Of a DNA stretch of 17,318 nt, positions 1 to 7,906 are shown piece after piece. The stretch is from CAYMWF01 sp964394085 [NCBI: uncultured Gemmatimonadota bacterium] (GTDB taxonomy: Bacteria > GCA-2686955 > CAYMWF01), in the NCBI GenBank assembly GCA_964394085.1, contig CAYMWF010000099.1:1-17318 (forward strand). Reading direction: 5' to 3'. Both the position numbers and the translations under genes were made by a program. How positions within the stretch are numbered: the stretch's first letter is position 1; each line of letters begins with the position of its first letter. The notes under the pieces were generated by a model. It did not search any database. It saw only the letters and a list, made by a program, of their open reading frames with translations, and was not told the DNA's origin.

Positions 1-2702
1 CGGTGCTTGAGTTCGATGGAGGAAGGTTCAGGGTCGGTCCCGGATCTGCCGGCGCCGATCCTGGACCGGTCTGTTACAGGCGGGGAGGACCGCTTACCGT
101 CACAGATGCGAATGTAATGCTCGGTAAGATTCAGCCCGATTTTTTCCCGGCGATTTTTGGACAGGATGGACGCCAACCTCTCGATTTAGAAGCAGTTCAC
201 GAACGCTTTAAAGCCCTGGTTTCTGAAGTCGCCCGTGCAGGCTCCGAGAAAACCGTTGAAGAAATCGCAGAAGGTTTTCTCTTGATCGCAGTGGAGAACA
301 TGGCCAACGCGATAAGAAGCATATCGGTACGCCGCGGTTACGACCTGGCTGAATACGCCCTCTGCTGCTTCGGCGGCGCGGGAGGACAGCATGCCTGTCT
401 TGTAGCCGATACCCTGGGGATGAAAACTGTCCTGATTCATCCTCATGCAGGAGTGCTGTCTGCGTGGGGGGCAGGTGAAGCGGAATTACGACGAATCGGG
501 GAGAAGGCGGTGGAACTCCCCTTGGATGAAGGGCTTGTCCCGCTTCTCGAAAAAACGGCGCTTGAGCTCGTCGAGGAAGGTCGCTCTTCACTGGCGGCCC
601 AGTGGGTTCCCGATATCCGAATTGTATCAACTTGCGAGGTGAGCATCCGGTACGAAGGAACTGATTCTTCACTGCCCGTTCCTTTTGAGCGAGACCTGTC
701 AATTTCGAAAGCGTTCGAAAAAGCTCATCTGCGGCGGTTCGGATTCACGATGCCGGGACGCCGATTCATAGTCGAGGCGGTAAGAGCTGAGGTTTCAGGC
801 GCTTTCCTTACAGGTGAAAACCAGGCCCGGACCGGACCCGTAAAGAATCGAACGGGTGGGCCCTCCCCGGTTGTAGTGAGGTCGGTTTTTACCGGCGGCA
901 GGAGAAGAAGCGCCCCCTTCTATTCACGCAGGGCTTTACAGGCGGGTGACCGGCTTCCCGGTCCTGCTGTTCTTATCGAGGAGAACTCAACCACGGTTGT
1001 AGAACCGGAATGGACTGCGAGAGTCGACCACCGGGATCATTTGATCATCACGAGGGATTCCTCCCGGAGTCACGTTCCGAGACAGGAGATCACGGCTTGG
1101 AAGAGACGGTCCCCGGATCCGGTATTTCTGGAGGTGTTCTACAATAAACTCGGAAACATTGCGGAACAGATGGGTGAGATCCTCGCGAAAACCGCTCATT
1201 CGGTCAACATAAAGGAGCGGCTGGATTTTTCCTGCGCCGTATTCGACCGGAGCGGGAGACTCGTCGCCAATTCCCCGCATATTCCAGTACATCTCGGTTC
1301 GATGAGCGATAGCGTCCGCGCCGTCATGAATCGTTATGGTGACACTGCCGTTTTCGGGGATGTTTTCGTACTCAATGCACCTTATGACGGGGGAACACAT
1401 CTTCCCGATGTAACCGTCGTGACACCCCTTGTCGATGAAAAAAGTGGAGAGATACTCTCGTTCACCGCGTCGCGGGGTCACCATGCTGAAATCGGGGGCG
1501 TCACTCCCGGTTCGATGCCCCCGGACAGTACAACCATTCACGAAGAAGGCGTACTGATCGAACCTTTCAAGCTGGTGGCGGGGGGCAGCTTTCTCGAAGA
1601 GGAAATGCGCAGGAAGCTGCTGTCGGGAGTTTATCCCTCGAGGAATCCTGATCAGAATATCGCTGATCTCAGGGCGCAGATCGCCGCCAATGAAAAAGGC
1701 ATCCTGGAACTGAAGAATCTTTTCTCGACCTACGACGTACGCCTGGTGAACGATTACATGGGCTTCCTGCTCGAATATTCTGCCGGCAAAGTCCGCAAAA
1801 TCCTTGAAAAAATAAGGGACGGAGAGTTTACCTACCTTATGGACGACGGGGTTTCGATTCGCGCCTCAGTCCGGATTGATCGAAAAACGAACCGCGCCAC
1901 CGTCGATTTCTCCGGCACATCCCCGGGAGTGAGGACGAACTGGAATGCACCGCCATCCGTAACCCGGGCCGCTGTTCTGTATGTGTTCCGTACCCTTGTC
2001 GATGAGGATATCCCCCTCAACGACGGTTTCCTCGAACCGGTGGATATTTTCATTCCGGAAGGTTCGATTCTCGATCCTACCTTTCCGGTGGCGGTTGCCG
2101 CGGGGAATGTGGAGACATCTCAATGCGTGGCTGACACCCTCTTCGGCGCTCTGGGTATCCTGTCCGCCTCCCAGGGTACGATGAACAATCTGTCGTTCGG
2201 CGACGGCAAACATCAGTATTACGAAACTATCTGCGGGGGCGCAGGAGCCGGTTCCGGGTTCGACGGTGCTGATGCCGTGCATACCCATATGACGAATTCT
2301 CGGTTGACGGATCCCGAGGTTCTGGAGAGACGGTTCCCTGTCCGGATAGAAGAATTTTCGATCCGGCACGGCTCGGGAGGCGTCGGGAAATGGCGGGGAG
2401 GGAATGGTGTGAGGCGCCGGCTGCAATTTCTCGAACCGATGAAAATGGCGGTAGTGTCGGGGCACAGGCTGGTTCCGCCATTCGGCCTGGCTGGAGGTGG
2501 TTCCGGCGCTACAGGCCGCAACACCGTTATCAGGGCATCGGGAGAGGAGATGGACCTGGGCGGCACCGCAGCCGTTGAAATGTCGTCAGGTGACAGGATT
2601 ATTATAGAAACGCCCGGCGGCGGCGGGTATGGTGAACCGGAGGCCGCAACCGGAAACTCGAATGCCGGGCAGCATTCGGGTACATCATGTGCCGATCAGT
2701 AA
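1..2702 (+). CDS. 5-oxoprolinase / hydantoinase A-B fusion protein, 5' end outside the window
   Basis: ATP-dependent amidohydrolase of the HyuA/HyuB family, most like the fused 5-oxoprolinase that opens 5-oxoproline to glutamate in the cytoplasm. The visible 899 residues (first whole codon at base 3) begin inside Hyu[12 protein letters not shown] at 15-25, the [10 protein letters not shown] stretch at 28-37, and [18 protein letters not shown] at 123-140, a form typical of 5-oxoprolinase. A HyuA beta-rich tail runs to about 350. HyuB starts near 371, with [18 protein letters not shown] at 408-425, [11 protein letters not shown] at 460-470, [17 protein letters not shown] at 491-507, [16 protein letters not shown] at 635-650 and PGGGGYG at 871-877. 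Fused bacterial enzymes are about 1200-1280 residues, so roughly 300-380 N-terminal residues lie upstream; the GTG at base 3 is not a believable start. The reading frame is intact. Its TAA overlaps the stop of the convergent beta-helix gene. Acetophenone or acetone carboxylase-type subunits are less likely because A and B are fused; the exact substrate is inferred. Confidence 0.93.
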   Translation, partial: VLEFDGGRFRVGPGSAGADPGPVCYRRGGPLTVTDANVMLGKIQPDFFPAIFGQDGRQPLDLEAVHERFKALVSEVARAGSEKTVEEIAEGFLLIAVENMANAIRSISVRRGYDLAEYALCCFGGAGGQHACLVADTLGMKTVLIHPHAGVLSAWGAGEAELRRIGEKAVELPLDEGLVPLLEKTALELVEEGRSSLAAQWVPDIRIVSTCEVSIRYEGTDSSLPVPFERDLSISKAFEKAHLRRFGFTMPGRRFIVEAVRAEVSGAFLTGENQARTGPVKNRTGGPSPVVVRSVFTGGRRRSAPFYSRRALQAGDRLPGPAVLIEENSTTVVEPEWTARVDHRDHLIITRDSSRSHVPRQEITAWKRRSPDPVFLEVFYNKLGNIAEQMGEILAKTAHSVNIKERLDFSCAVFDRSGRLVANSPHIPVHLGSMSDSVRAVMNRYGDTAVFGDVFVLNAPYDGGTHLPDVTVVTPLVDEKSGEILSFTASRGHHAEIGGVTPGSMPPDSTTIHEEGVLIEPFKLVAGGSFLEEEMRRKLLSGVYPSRNPDQNIADLRAQIAANEKGILELKNLFSTYDVRLVNDYMGFLLEYSAGKVRKILEKIRDGEFTYLMDDGVSIRASVRIDRKTNRATVDFSGTSPGVRTNWNAPPSVTRAAVLYVFRTLVDEDIPLNDGFLEPVDIFIPEGSILDPTFPVAVAAGNVETSQCVADTLFGALGILSASQGTMNNLSFGDGKHQYYETICGGAGAGSGFDGADAVHTHMTNSRLTDPEVLERRFPVRIEEFSIRHGSGGVGKWRGGNGVRRRLQFLEPMKMAVVSGHRLVPPFGLAGGGSGATGRNTVIRASGEEMDLGGTAAVEMSSGDRIIIETPGGGGYGEPEAATGNSNAGQHSGTSCADQ

Positions 2703-3841
2703 ACGACCTGAAGACTGTCGAACGCTGAACCTAACGAGATCCCTTCAAACATTGAAGCGGCTTCCAGGTAGATTTTATACGTTCCGACGGGTGCCGCTTC
2801 ATCCACCGTTGCAGACACCACCCCCTCAAAAGGTTGCAGAGACCACAAGTAAAAGGAGATCGGACCTTTCAGAGGGTTGCCAGGTGAGGGCTTCCCGTTC
2901 GGCAGGTATGCATCGATCCAGGAATTCAGTGGTACATCCCATATTTCGGGATTGAACATCGTATATCCGATAAGAAAGATTTCACCTCTCGTCACAACGG
3001 CCGGCCTGACTTTGATCTGGAGATCGAATTGGGGCCATCGTTCATCCACTCCCATATCCATCTCGCCCCCGGAGGGGTAAGGTCTCGGCTGACCGTCCAG
3101 ATCTTTACCTGAATTGACCAGCGTCCCACTGTCGATACAGGGCGAGCCTGGCATCAGGTGGAAATCATCGTTTTCCGGGTCTTTGAATAGAGGATCAGCA
3201 TCTATGTTTCCTTCACCGGCGAAACCGCCCTGTATATTTGAATAGGCTACGACGGGAGTTCCCAGGGTGGCGTAGATTTCATCGCGTGTATCGGCCCAAA
3301 GTATGCAATTGGTAAGAACAGGGATGCTGTAATAGCACCAGAGCCCTCCGCCGAAATAAGCTTTGTTGCCGGATATGGTTGTCCCGCTGATTTCAGGAAA
3401 AGATGAATTGCAGTAAATGCCCGCGCCGCTCGAAGCCTTGTTCCCCGTGATGATACAATTGCTGATCGTAGGGGAGGAATTGGTGCAGAATATACCCCCT
3501 CCGATATCGTCCCGGCCCCGCCTGATCGTAAATCCCTTCAATATGGCGGTTTCATCCTCGCCGCTGCCGAAGTAGAATCCTCTACCTCTGTACTCGCAGT
3601 CTATGACGGTTTCTGCCGGTCCATTCAATGACAGGACGGTTATCGATTTACCCATGAAATCGATGTTCCTGTTCTTATTGCCGGTATAGATGCCGTCAGA
3701 TACGAGTACTGTGTCAGCATCCTCTGCAAAAAAAATCGCTCCCTGAATATTAGGAAAATTTTGCGGAACACGAAGTACCGATCCGAACGCTGACGCAGAG
3801 ATTGTCAGCATAATCAGAATCATGAAGGAATTGATAATCAT
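2696..3841 (-). CDS. secreted right-handed beta-helix protein, short paralogue (BH1)
   Basis: A 381-residue exported protein of unknown function. The ATG at 3841 follows a GGGAGGG Shine-Dalgarno by 5 nt. Residues 1-20 are a signal peptide (hydrophobic run, ASA near 16-18). Residues 21-110 form the capping region seen in this class (LRVPQNFPNIQGAI, DADTVLVSDGIY). About two full parallel beta-helix coils follow, with the pattern S-S-P-x-I-S-N-C-x-I-x-G-N-x-A-x-x-G-G-G-I-x-C (119-180). Next comes the common closing motif DADPLF...GSPCIDSGT (214-240), and from about 271 a C-terminal beta-sandwich module (W308, D310, LPNG 313-316, NP 322-323, GP 326-327, PVGTY 351-355). It is closely similar along its length to the divergent gene at 4156 but lacks about two coils. 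Such proteins are usually surface adhesins or carbohydrate-active, but I see no catalytic motif, so no activity is assigned. Confidence 0.9.
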   Translation of the reverse strand: MIINSFMILIMLTISASAFGSVLRVPQNFPNIQGAIFFAEDADTVLVSDGIYTGNKNRNIDFMGKSITVLSLNGPAETVIDCEYRGRGFYFGSGEDETAILKGFTIRRGRDDIGGGIFCTNSSPTISNCIITGNKASSGAGIYCNSSFPEISGTTISGNKAYFGGGLWCYYSIPVLTNCILWADTRDEIYATLGTPVVAYSNIQGGFAGEGNIDADPLFKDPENDDFHLMPGSPCIDSGTLVNSGKDLDGQPRPYPSGGEMDMGVDERWPQFDLQIKVRPAVVTRGEIFLIGYTMFNPEIWDVPLNSWIDAYLPNGKPSPGNPLKGPISFYLWSLQPFEGVVSATVDEAAPVGTYKIYLEAASMFEGISLGSAFDSLQVVY

Positions 3842-3885
3842 GATTTCCCTCCCTGTTTGATGTGTCGATCCTTATGAACATTTTT

Positions 3886-3891
3886 ATTATA
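3886..3891 (-). promoter_or_regulatory. candidate sigma-70 -10 element (extended) for BH1
   Basis: Read on the minus strand, a perfect TATAAT is preceded by TGA, which gives an extended -10 (TGnTATAAT). It lies 45 bp upstream of the BH1 start codon. The -35 at the usual distance (TGGATG) is poor, which fits an extended -10 promoter. Not tested experimentally. Confidence 0.55.
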
Positions 3892-4075
3892 TCAATAATT
3901 TTGAGTGGCATCCAGATAATAATCAACCGGTGAAGTATTTAAGAGTATTTGACGGGTCTCGCTCTATTTTCCGTATTTTCACCTGCTCTCAGCGATGATC
4001 AGTCGCCTCTGCGGGTAGAGCGGACTGTGTCCACTCCAAAACCGGGTACAGTTGCACTATCCCTTATGAATTGTG

Positions 4076-4104
4076 TTGATTCAGGAACAAGTATCTGCTA
4101 AAAT
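4076..4104 (+). promoter_or_regulatory. candidate sigma-70 promoter for the 4156-7780 genes
   Basis: TTGATT (4076-4081), a 17-nt spacer, then TAAAAT (4099-4104) with TGC directly before it, an extended -10 arrangement. The expected start is near 4111, which leaves a leader of about 45 nt before the ATG at 4156. It probably drives both the beta-helix gene and the membrane protein gene behind it. Confidence 0.55.
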
Positions 4105-4144
4105 ATTGTTATTCATTAGTAGTGGGCAAAAAAATTTCATAAAC

Positions 4145-4150
4145 AGGAGG
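4145..4150 (+). promoter_or_regulatory. ribosome binding site fixing the BH2 start
   Basis: AGGAGG lies 5 nt before the ATG at 4156. The upstream in-frame GTG at 4150 overlaps this site and so cannot be the start. The protein therefore begins MKRMYLSL, a proper signal peptide. Confidence 0.85.
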
Positions 4151-4155
4151 TGCTT

Positions 4156-5469
4156 ATGAAAAGGATGTATTTGAGCCTGGTCGGTCTTCTGCTGGTGCCA
4201 GCTCTCGGTTTCGCGGCTACGGTTTTAATACCCGATGAGTATCCTGATCTTCAGTCAGGAATTAATGCAGTCGTGGATGGTGATACTGTTCTCGTTGCAG
4301 ACGGTACATACACGGGAGCAGGGAATTTCGGGGTGACCTTTCATGGGAAAATGATAACGGTAAGATCGGAAAACGGACCTGAAACCACAGTCATCGATTG
4401 TAACTCAGAGGGCAGGGGGTTCGATTTTTTCAACGGAGAAGGTGAGGATTCCCGCCTGGAGGGTTTTACGGTGAAAAACGGCAGCTGCGGAGGTATCTCG
4501 TGTTGGTTTTCGTCTCCATCGATTACGGATTGTTATATCCTTGAAAATGAAGCGGACACTTGCGCTGGAGGAATAACCTGCCGCAGCTCTTCTCCGGTTG
4601 TTTCAAATTGTTCCATATCAAACAACAGGAGTATTTCGGAAGGCGGTGGGGTAGAGTGCAACATGTATTCTTATCCAATTGTTGATAATTGTTTAATTAC
4701 GGGAAACACGACCATGGAAAGCGGAGGTGGGTTCGCATGCGATGACAGATCATCACCGATTATTTCGAGTTGCACAATTGCCGGCAATACGGCTTCCACC
4801 AGTGGGGGCGGTATCTTCAGTATGAGTTCATATCCTTATTACCCGGTAGTGACGAATTGTATTCTCTGGGAGAATGGTCCTGATGAGATAGATGTGCCTG
4901 AAGGCGGTGTCGAAGTGACATACTCCGATGTCCAGGGTGGATGGGCAGGGGAAGGAAATCTGGACGCCGATCCTCTTTTCGAAGACTTCGAAAACGAAGA
5001 TTATCACCTGTCGGTCGATTCTCCCTGCATCGATTCCGGAACGGAGATGGTTGAGGCTGTTGATATGGACGACCAGCCAAGACCCTACCCCAGAGAGGGT
5101 GATTTTGACATGGGCTCCGACGAGCGCTGGCCCCGGTTCGAGGTCTCAGTTACCTTAAGTGATGATTGTCTGGACAGGGGAGAGGATTTTATCATCTATT
5201 ATGATGTATATAATCCCGAAAAGTGGATAGTACCTTTCGAGGGATGGATAGATATCGTCCTGCCCAGCGGAGAGCCGCTGGCTTCAAACCCGTATCTTGG
5301 CCCTGTATCGATCAATCTCTGGAGCAAACAGTCATTTAACGGAGATATTGACGCGAGAGTAAGGAACAAGGCGTTTTTCGGAACCTATCAGTTCAAACTC
5401 GAGACTGCGGAAGAACTCGGCGGTCTTTCATTTGGATCGGGTTGCGATACATTGAACGTCGTTCCATAG
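4156..5469 (+). CDS. secreted right-handed beta-helix protein, long paralogue (BH2)
   Basis: A 437-residue exported protein, start ATG 4156 with AGGAGG 5 nt upstream. It has a signal peptide in residues 1-21 (KR, then a hydrophobic run, cleavage near GFAA), the N-terminal cap IPDEYPDLQSGINAV...DGDTVLVADGTYTG (25-54), and about four beta-helix coils (115-240) of the form SSPxISNCxIxxNxAxxxGGGIxC. Then follow DADPLF...SPCIDSGT (270-296) and the C-terminal beta-sandwich module from about 327 (W364, D366, LPSGEP 369-374, NP 378-379, GP 382-383, FFGTY 407-411). It aligns end to end with BH1, and the difference is two extra coils. Each coil contributes cysteines at equivalent positions, giving a likely cysteine ladder. 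The next gene starts 13 bp downstream, so the two are probably cotranscribed. The role is not recognisable; surface attachment or glycan interaction is a family-level guess. Confidence 0.92.
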   Translation: MKRMYLSLVGLLLVPALGFAATVLIPDEYPDLQSGINAVVDGDTVLVADGTYTGAGNFGVTFHGKMITVRSENGPETTVIDCNSEGRGFDFFNGEGEDSRLEGFTVKNGSCGGISCWFSSPSITDCYILENEADTCAGGITCRSSSPVVSNCSISNNRSISEGGGVECNMYSYPIVDNCLITGNTTMESGGGFACDDRSSPIISSCTIAGNTASTSGGGIFSMSSYPYYPVVTNCILWENGPDEIDVPEGGVEVTYSDVQGGWAGEGNLDADPLFEDFENEDYHLSVDSPCIDSGTEMVEAVDMDDQPRPYPREGDFDMGSDERWPRFEVSVTLSDDCLDRGEDFIIYYDVYNPEKWIVPFEGWIDIVLPSGEPLASNPYLGPVSINLWSKQSFNGDIDARVRNKAFFGTYQFKLETAEELGGLSFGSGCDTLNVVP

Positions 5470-5482
5470 ATCTGAAAAACCG

Positions 5483-7780
5483 TTGATTAATAGAGAAAGC
5501 CATGATTCCATCCGGGTTCATGGCTTTTGTATTCTTCTTTCCGTTCCGGCATATTATTTTTTACTATTCAAAGGCGGGACTTTTCTCTCACCATTTTCGT
5601 GGCCGGTCACCCTCGTAGCGCATACGCTTCTCTCTGCGGCAGGACTCCTTGTCCTTCAACGATTCAAGATCAACAAATTCAGATATGCCGGTGGTTTTAT
5701 AGATGTAAGCCTGCTGGTGATCTTTATCTTCCTGTTGTTCCAGGTTTTTCTGTCATCTTTACCCAGGTATTCCATTTATACATTTGTGATGTTCATCCTC
5801 CACGTGACTGTATTCTACTTTTTTCTGCAGAATATGCGCTCTCACGAGGATTGGGTGTTCACGCTTCGAATGATATGTTTCGGTGCTGCAGGGGTGTCTT
5901 TATATTCATTGACTTTCTATCTCAGCGGTCACTCGGTCAGGGCATCCATGCCTCTGGGTCACCATAATCTTCTTGGTGGATATCTTGTTTTAACAATCCC
6001 CCTTTGTTTCGGCCTTTACAGGAGAGAAGTCGGAAGGGCCGGATTCAATCCCTCTTCCTTCGTGTGGCTGGCTGCAACATTTATAAGCGTTGCAGCTCTT
6101 CTTGCATCAGGCTCTATGGGTTCTCTTATTTCTTTCCTTTTTTCGACTCTTGTGACAGTTGTTATTTCGCAGCGGTCGGTTCTGCTGGACGGTGGAAGAA
6201 TGACATCGGTTTTAAGGAAGAAAACCCCGGTAATTTTCCTGAAAGCAGTGATATGTTTCGCCTCTATCGTTCTCTGTTTCCGATTACTCCCTGTATTCAG
6301 AGAAACGGGAATCAGGATTCTGAATCTGGTCCTCGGTGGGGCTGATACTTCAGTACTTTTCAGATACCAGATTTATAAAAGCGCAATGAACGGGATTCTG
6401 GATAAACCGGTATTCGGTTCAGGTCTCGGTCTGACACCGTTTTTTTTTCCGTTGTTTAAATGGCAGGTTCCAACGGCATTTTCTCCCGGACAAACTGTTG
6501 CACAACTTCATAATACATATCTTCACCTGGGATTCGAGCTTGGGTTGACAGGTCTTATTCTTGTTCTGGTTCTACAGAGCCACCTCCTGCTGAATCTTTT
6601 GAAAAGTGTACGGAATGTAGACCCAAACAATGCTTCTTCGGGAAATGGTATGAAACCATATTTTCTCGCTTCTTTATCCGGATACAGCCTTAATGCACTT
6701 ACAGATTCCCAGCTTCATGTGCCTGCAGTGACGATAACGCTTACCTTGGTCGTGGTCCTCTCGCTTAGAACAGCTTTAGCAGCTCCAAAAGCTCATCGCA
6801 AAGCCGATTTTCCATATAACTATTTTGTTTTTCGGGGGAGGCGATCGCTTCTATGGCTCATTCTATGTGGTTGTCTTCTTTTTTGGGCCATATCCTTTAT
6901 CGTTAAAATCAATACAGCCGGATACTATTATTATTCGGCGTTGAAAGGAATTGAAAGAAATGAGGATGCGGAGACCCTGATCAACGACTTGGAGAGAGCA
7001 TGTAAGGTTGATCCGGATTTCGGTTTTTATCACTTTGAGTTGGGCTATTTTCTTGAAATATTCGCCAGCAGTCTAGAAATTACCGGGGAACACCACCGGG
7101 CGAGCGTTTTGATCAGCGAAGCTGTGAAGGAGATGGAAATTGCGGAGGACCTGAATCCCTACTCGTCAATTTACCTTGTTCACGCCGGCGGGCTTCTTTA
7201 CCGGCTCAATCAATATGAAAAAGCGCTCGAAAAACTGCGAACAGCCGGAGCCCTTGACTACTATTCACCCTTCCCTGCTTTTTACTCTGGCATGAGTCTG
7301 CATTCTCTTGGTAGAGATGATGAGGCGGTCGTTGAGTTTACAAAAGCAATCAAAAGATTCCCCCGCCTTGTGTTCGCATCATACTGGCAGGAAGGAGATA
7401 ACGGGCGGATATTACGGAATGTTCTGGAGTCGCTACGGAAGGACAGTAGAACAAACATTGTTGGCGCCAACAAGAAAGAACTGGTTTACGCGTTTTTCAG
7501 GAAATTCCACAGATTTCAATCCAGGTTGGCCGACCCTGGTGAATCCGGACCTCCGGCTACACGGATTTATATGCAGAAAAATGACTTGGATGACAGACCG
7601 TACAGTCTGTATGTCTTCAAGAAAAAAGGGCTGGTGATCTATTCCGCACCGATTAATATCTTTGAGATATTCGAGAACAACAGACTTCTGGATAAGCCTT
7701 TCAGCGCCTTCCTTGAACCGGGTATGACTGCGAAGAGTCTCCGTGCATCGGAATCATGGGCAACAATCTCTGCCTTTTGA
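5483..7780 (+). CDS. O-antigen ligase-like polytopic membrane protein with C-terminal TPR region
   Basis: A 765-residue inner-membrane protein of the Wzy/WaaL (O-antigen ligase-like) superfamily, which polymerises glycans or transfers them from undecaprenyl carriers at the periplasmic face. Roughly ten or more hydrophobic segments lie between residues 14 and 475. The family signatures are the GHHNLLGGYLVLTIPL segment (159-174), R294 in FRYQIYKSA, the GSGLG turn (312-316), and LHNTYLHLGFELGLTG (342-357), whose His343 matches the conserved periplasmic His of WaaL-type ligases. After the last membrane segment (455-475), residues 487-630 form tetratricopeptide-like helices (KALEKLRTAGALDYYSPFPAFYSGMSLHSLGRDDEAVVEFTKAI region), followed by an unrecognised tail. 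The start is an unassisted TTG 13 bp after the beta-helix stop. The frame is closed by a stop at 5453 and no ATG lies nearby, so translation is probably coupled. Base composition looks more AT-rich than the 5-oxoprolinase and peptidase genes. Substrate unknown; ligase versus polymerase cannot be decided. Confidence 0.85.
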   Translation: MINRESHDSIRVHGFCILLSVPAYYFLLFKGGTFLSPFSWPVTLVAHTLLSAAGLLVLQRFKINKFRYAGGFIDVSLLVIFIFLLFQVFLSSLPRYSIYTFVMFILHVTVFYFFLQNMRSHEDWVFTLRMICFGAAGVSLYSLTFYLSGHSVRASMPLGHHNLLGGYLVLTIPLCFGLYRREVGRAGFNPSSFVWLAATFISVAALLASGSMGSLISFLFSTLVTVVISQRSVLLDGGRMTSVLRKKTPVIFLKAVICFASIVLCFRLLPVFRETGIRILNLVLGGADTSVLFRYQIYKSAMNGILDKPVFGSGLGLTPFFFPLFKWQVPTAFSPGQTVAQLHNTYLHLGFELGLTGLILVLVLQSHLLLNLLKSVRNVDPNNASSGNGMKPYFLASLSGYSLNALTDSQLHVPAVTITLTLVVVLSLRTALAAPKAHRKADFPYNYFVFRGRRSLLWLILCGCLLFWAISFIVKINTAGYYYYSALKGIERNEDAETLINDLERACKVDPDFGFYHFELGYFLEIFASSLEITGEHHRASVLISEAVKEMEIAEDLNPYSSIYLVHAGGLLYRLNQYEKALEKLRTAGALDYYSPFPAFYSGMSLHSLGRDDEAVVEFTKAIKRFPRLVFASYWQEGDNGRILRNVLESLRKDSRTNIVGANKKELVYAFFRKFHRFQSRLADPGESGPPATRIYMQKNDLDDRPYSLYVFKKKGLVIYSAPINIFEIFENNRLLDKPFSAFLEPGMTAKSLRASESWATISAF

Positions 7781-7906
7781 CAAGACTTCCACGTGACGTA
7801 CCAAGAGGATCTCGAGGTTCCTTATAGAAGGTGTTTTCAGTACAATGTCCGTATAAAAAATTTTTATGCCGGATGTTTTTAATAGAAAGACCTAACAACG
7901 CCGGGT
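7781..7906. other. short intergenic region before the sigma-54 activator
   Basis: These 126 bp hold an A/T-tract dyad at 7853-7867 (ATA6T5AT) and no GC stem, so it is not an intrinsic terminator. I see no convincing sigma-70 or sigma-54 promoter. Weak -10-like TACAAT and TATAAA words occur at about 7841 and 7853 without good -35 partners. Confidence 0.4.

Larger units (their letters stand above)
3842..4155. other. intergenic divergent promoter region between two beta-helix paralogues
   Basis: These 314 bp carry no convincing open reading frame. They hold a leftward promoter near 3886-3891 and a rightward promoter at 4076-4104. Between them is a small imperfect dyad: GAG/GGAC at 4018-4025 pairs with GTCC/CTC at 4029-4036 across one mismatch and a 3-nt loop. 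Nothing follows the dyad that would make it an intrinsic terminator. Confidence 0.6.

Noticed and set aside
3-5. GTG as the start of the 5-oxoprolinase
   Set aside because: The sequence begins in the middle of HyuA family motifs; the gene clearly enters from outside the window.
1866-2465. 199-codon minus-strand reading frame within the HyuB region
   Set aside because: It lies wholly inside a confidently identified gene, has no recognisable domain, and its composition is that of an antisense shadow.
3995-4072. tRNA-like sequence (GGTAGAGC-like word, a small stem and a GTTGCACTATCC segment)
   Set aside because: The anticodon arm would have a mismatch and lacks T33, no acceptor stem pairs, and the T-loop consensus fails. 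At most a chance resemblance or a very decayed remnant.
4486-4870. Possible nucleotide direct repeats or CRISPR-like array in the beta-helix gene
   Set aside because: The periodicity is at the protein level (22-26 residue coils) with divergent nucleotide sequence and no constant repeat; it is the beta-helix.
7853-7867. A/T palindrome after the ligase gene as a terminator
   Set aside because: It has no GC stem; A-T only pairing would not terminate transcription.
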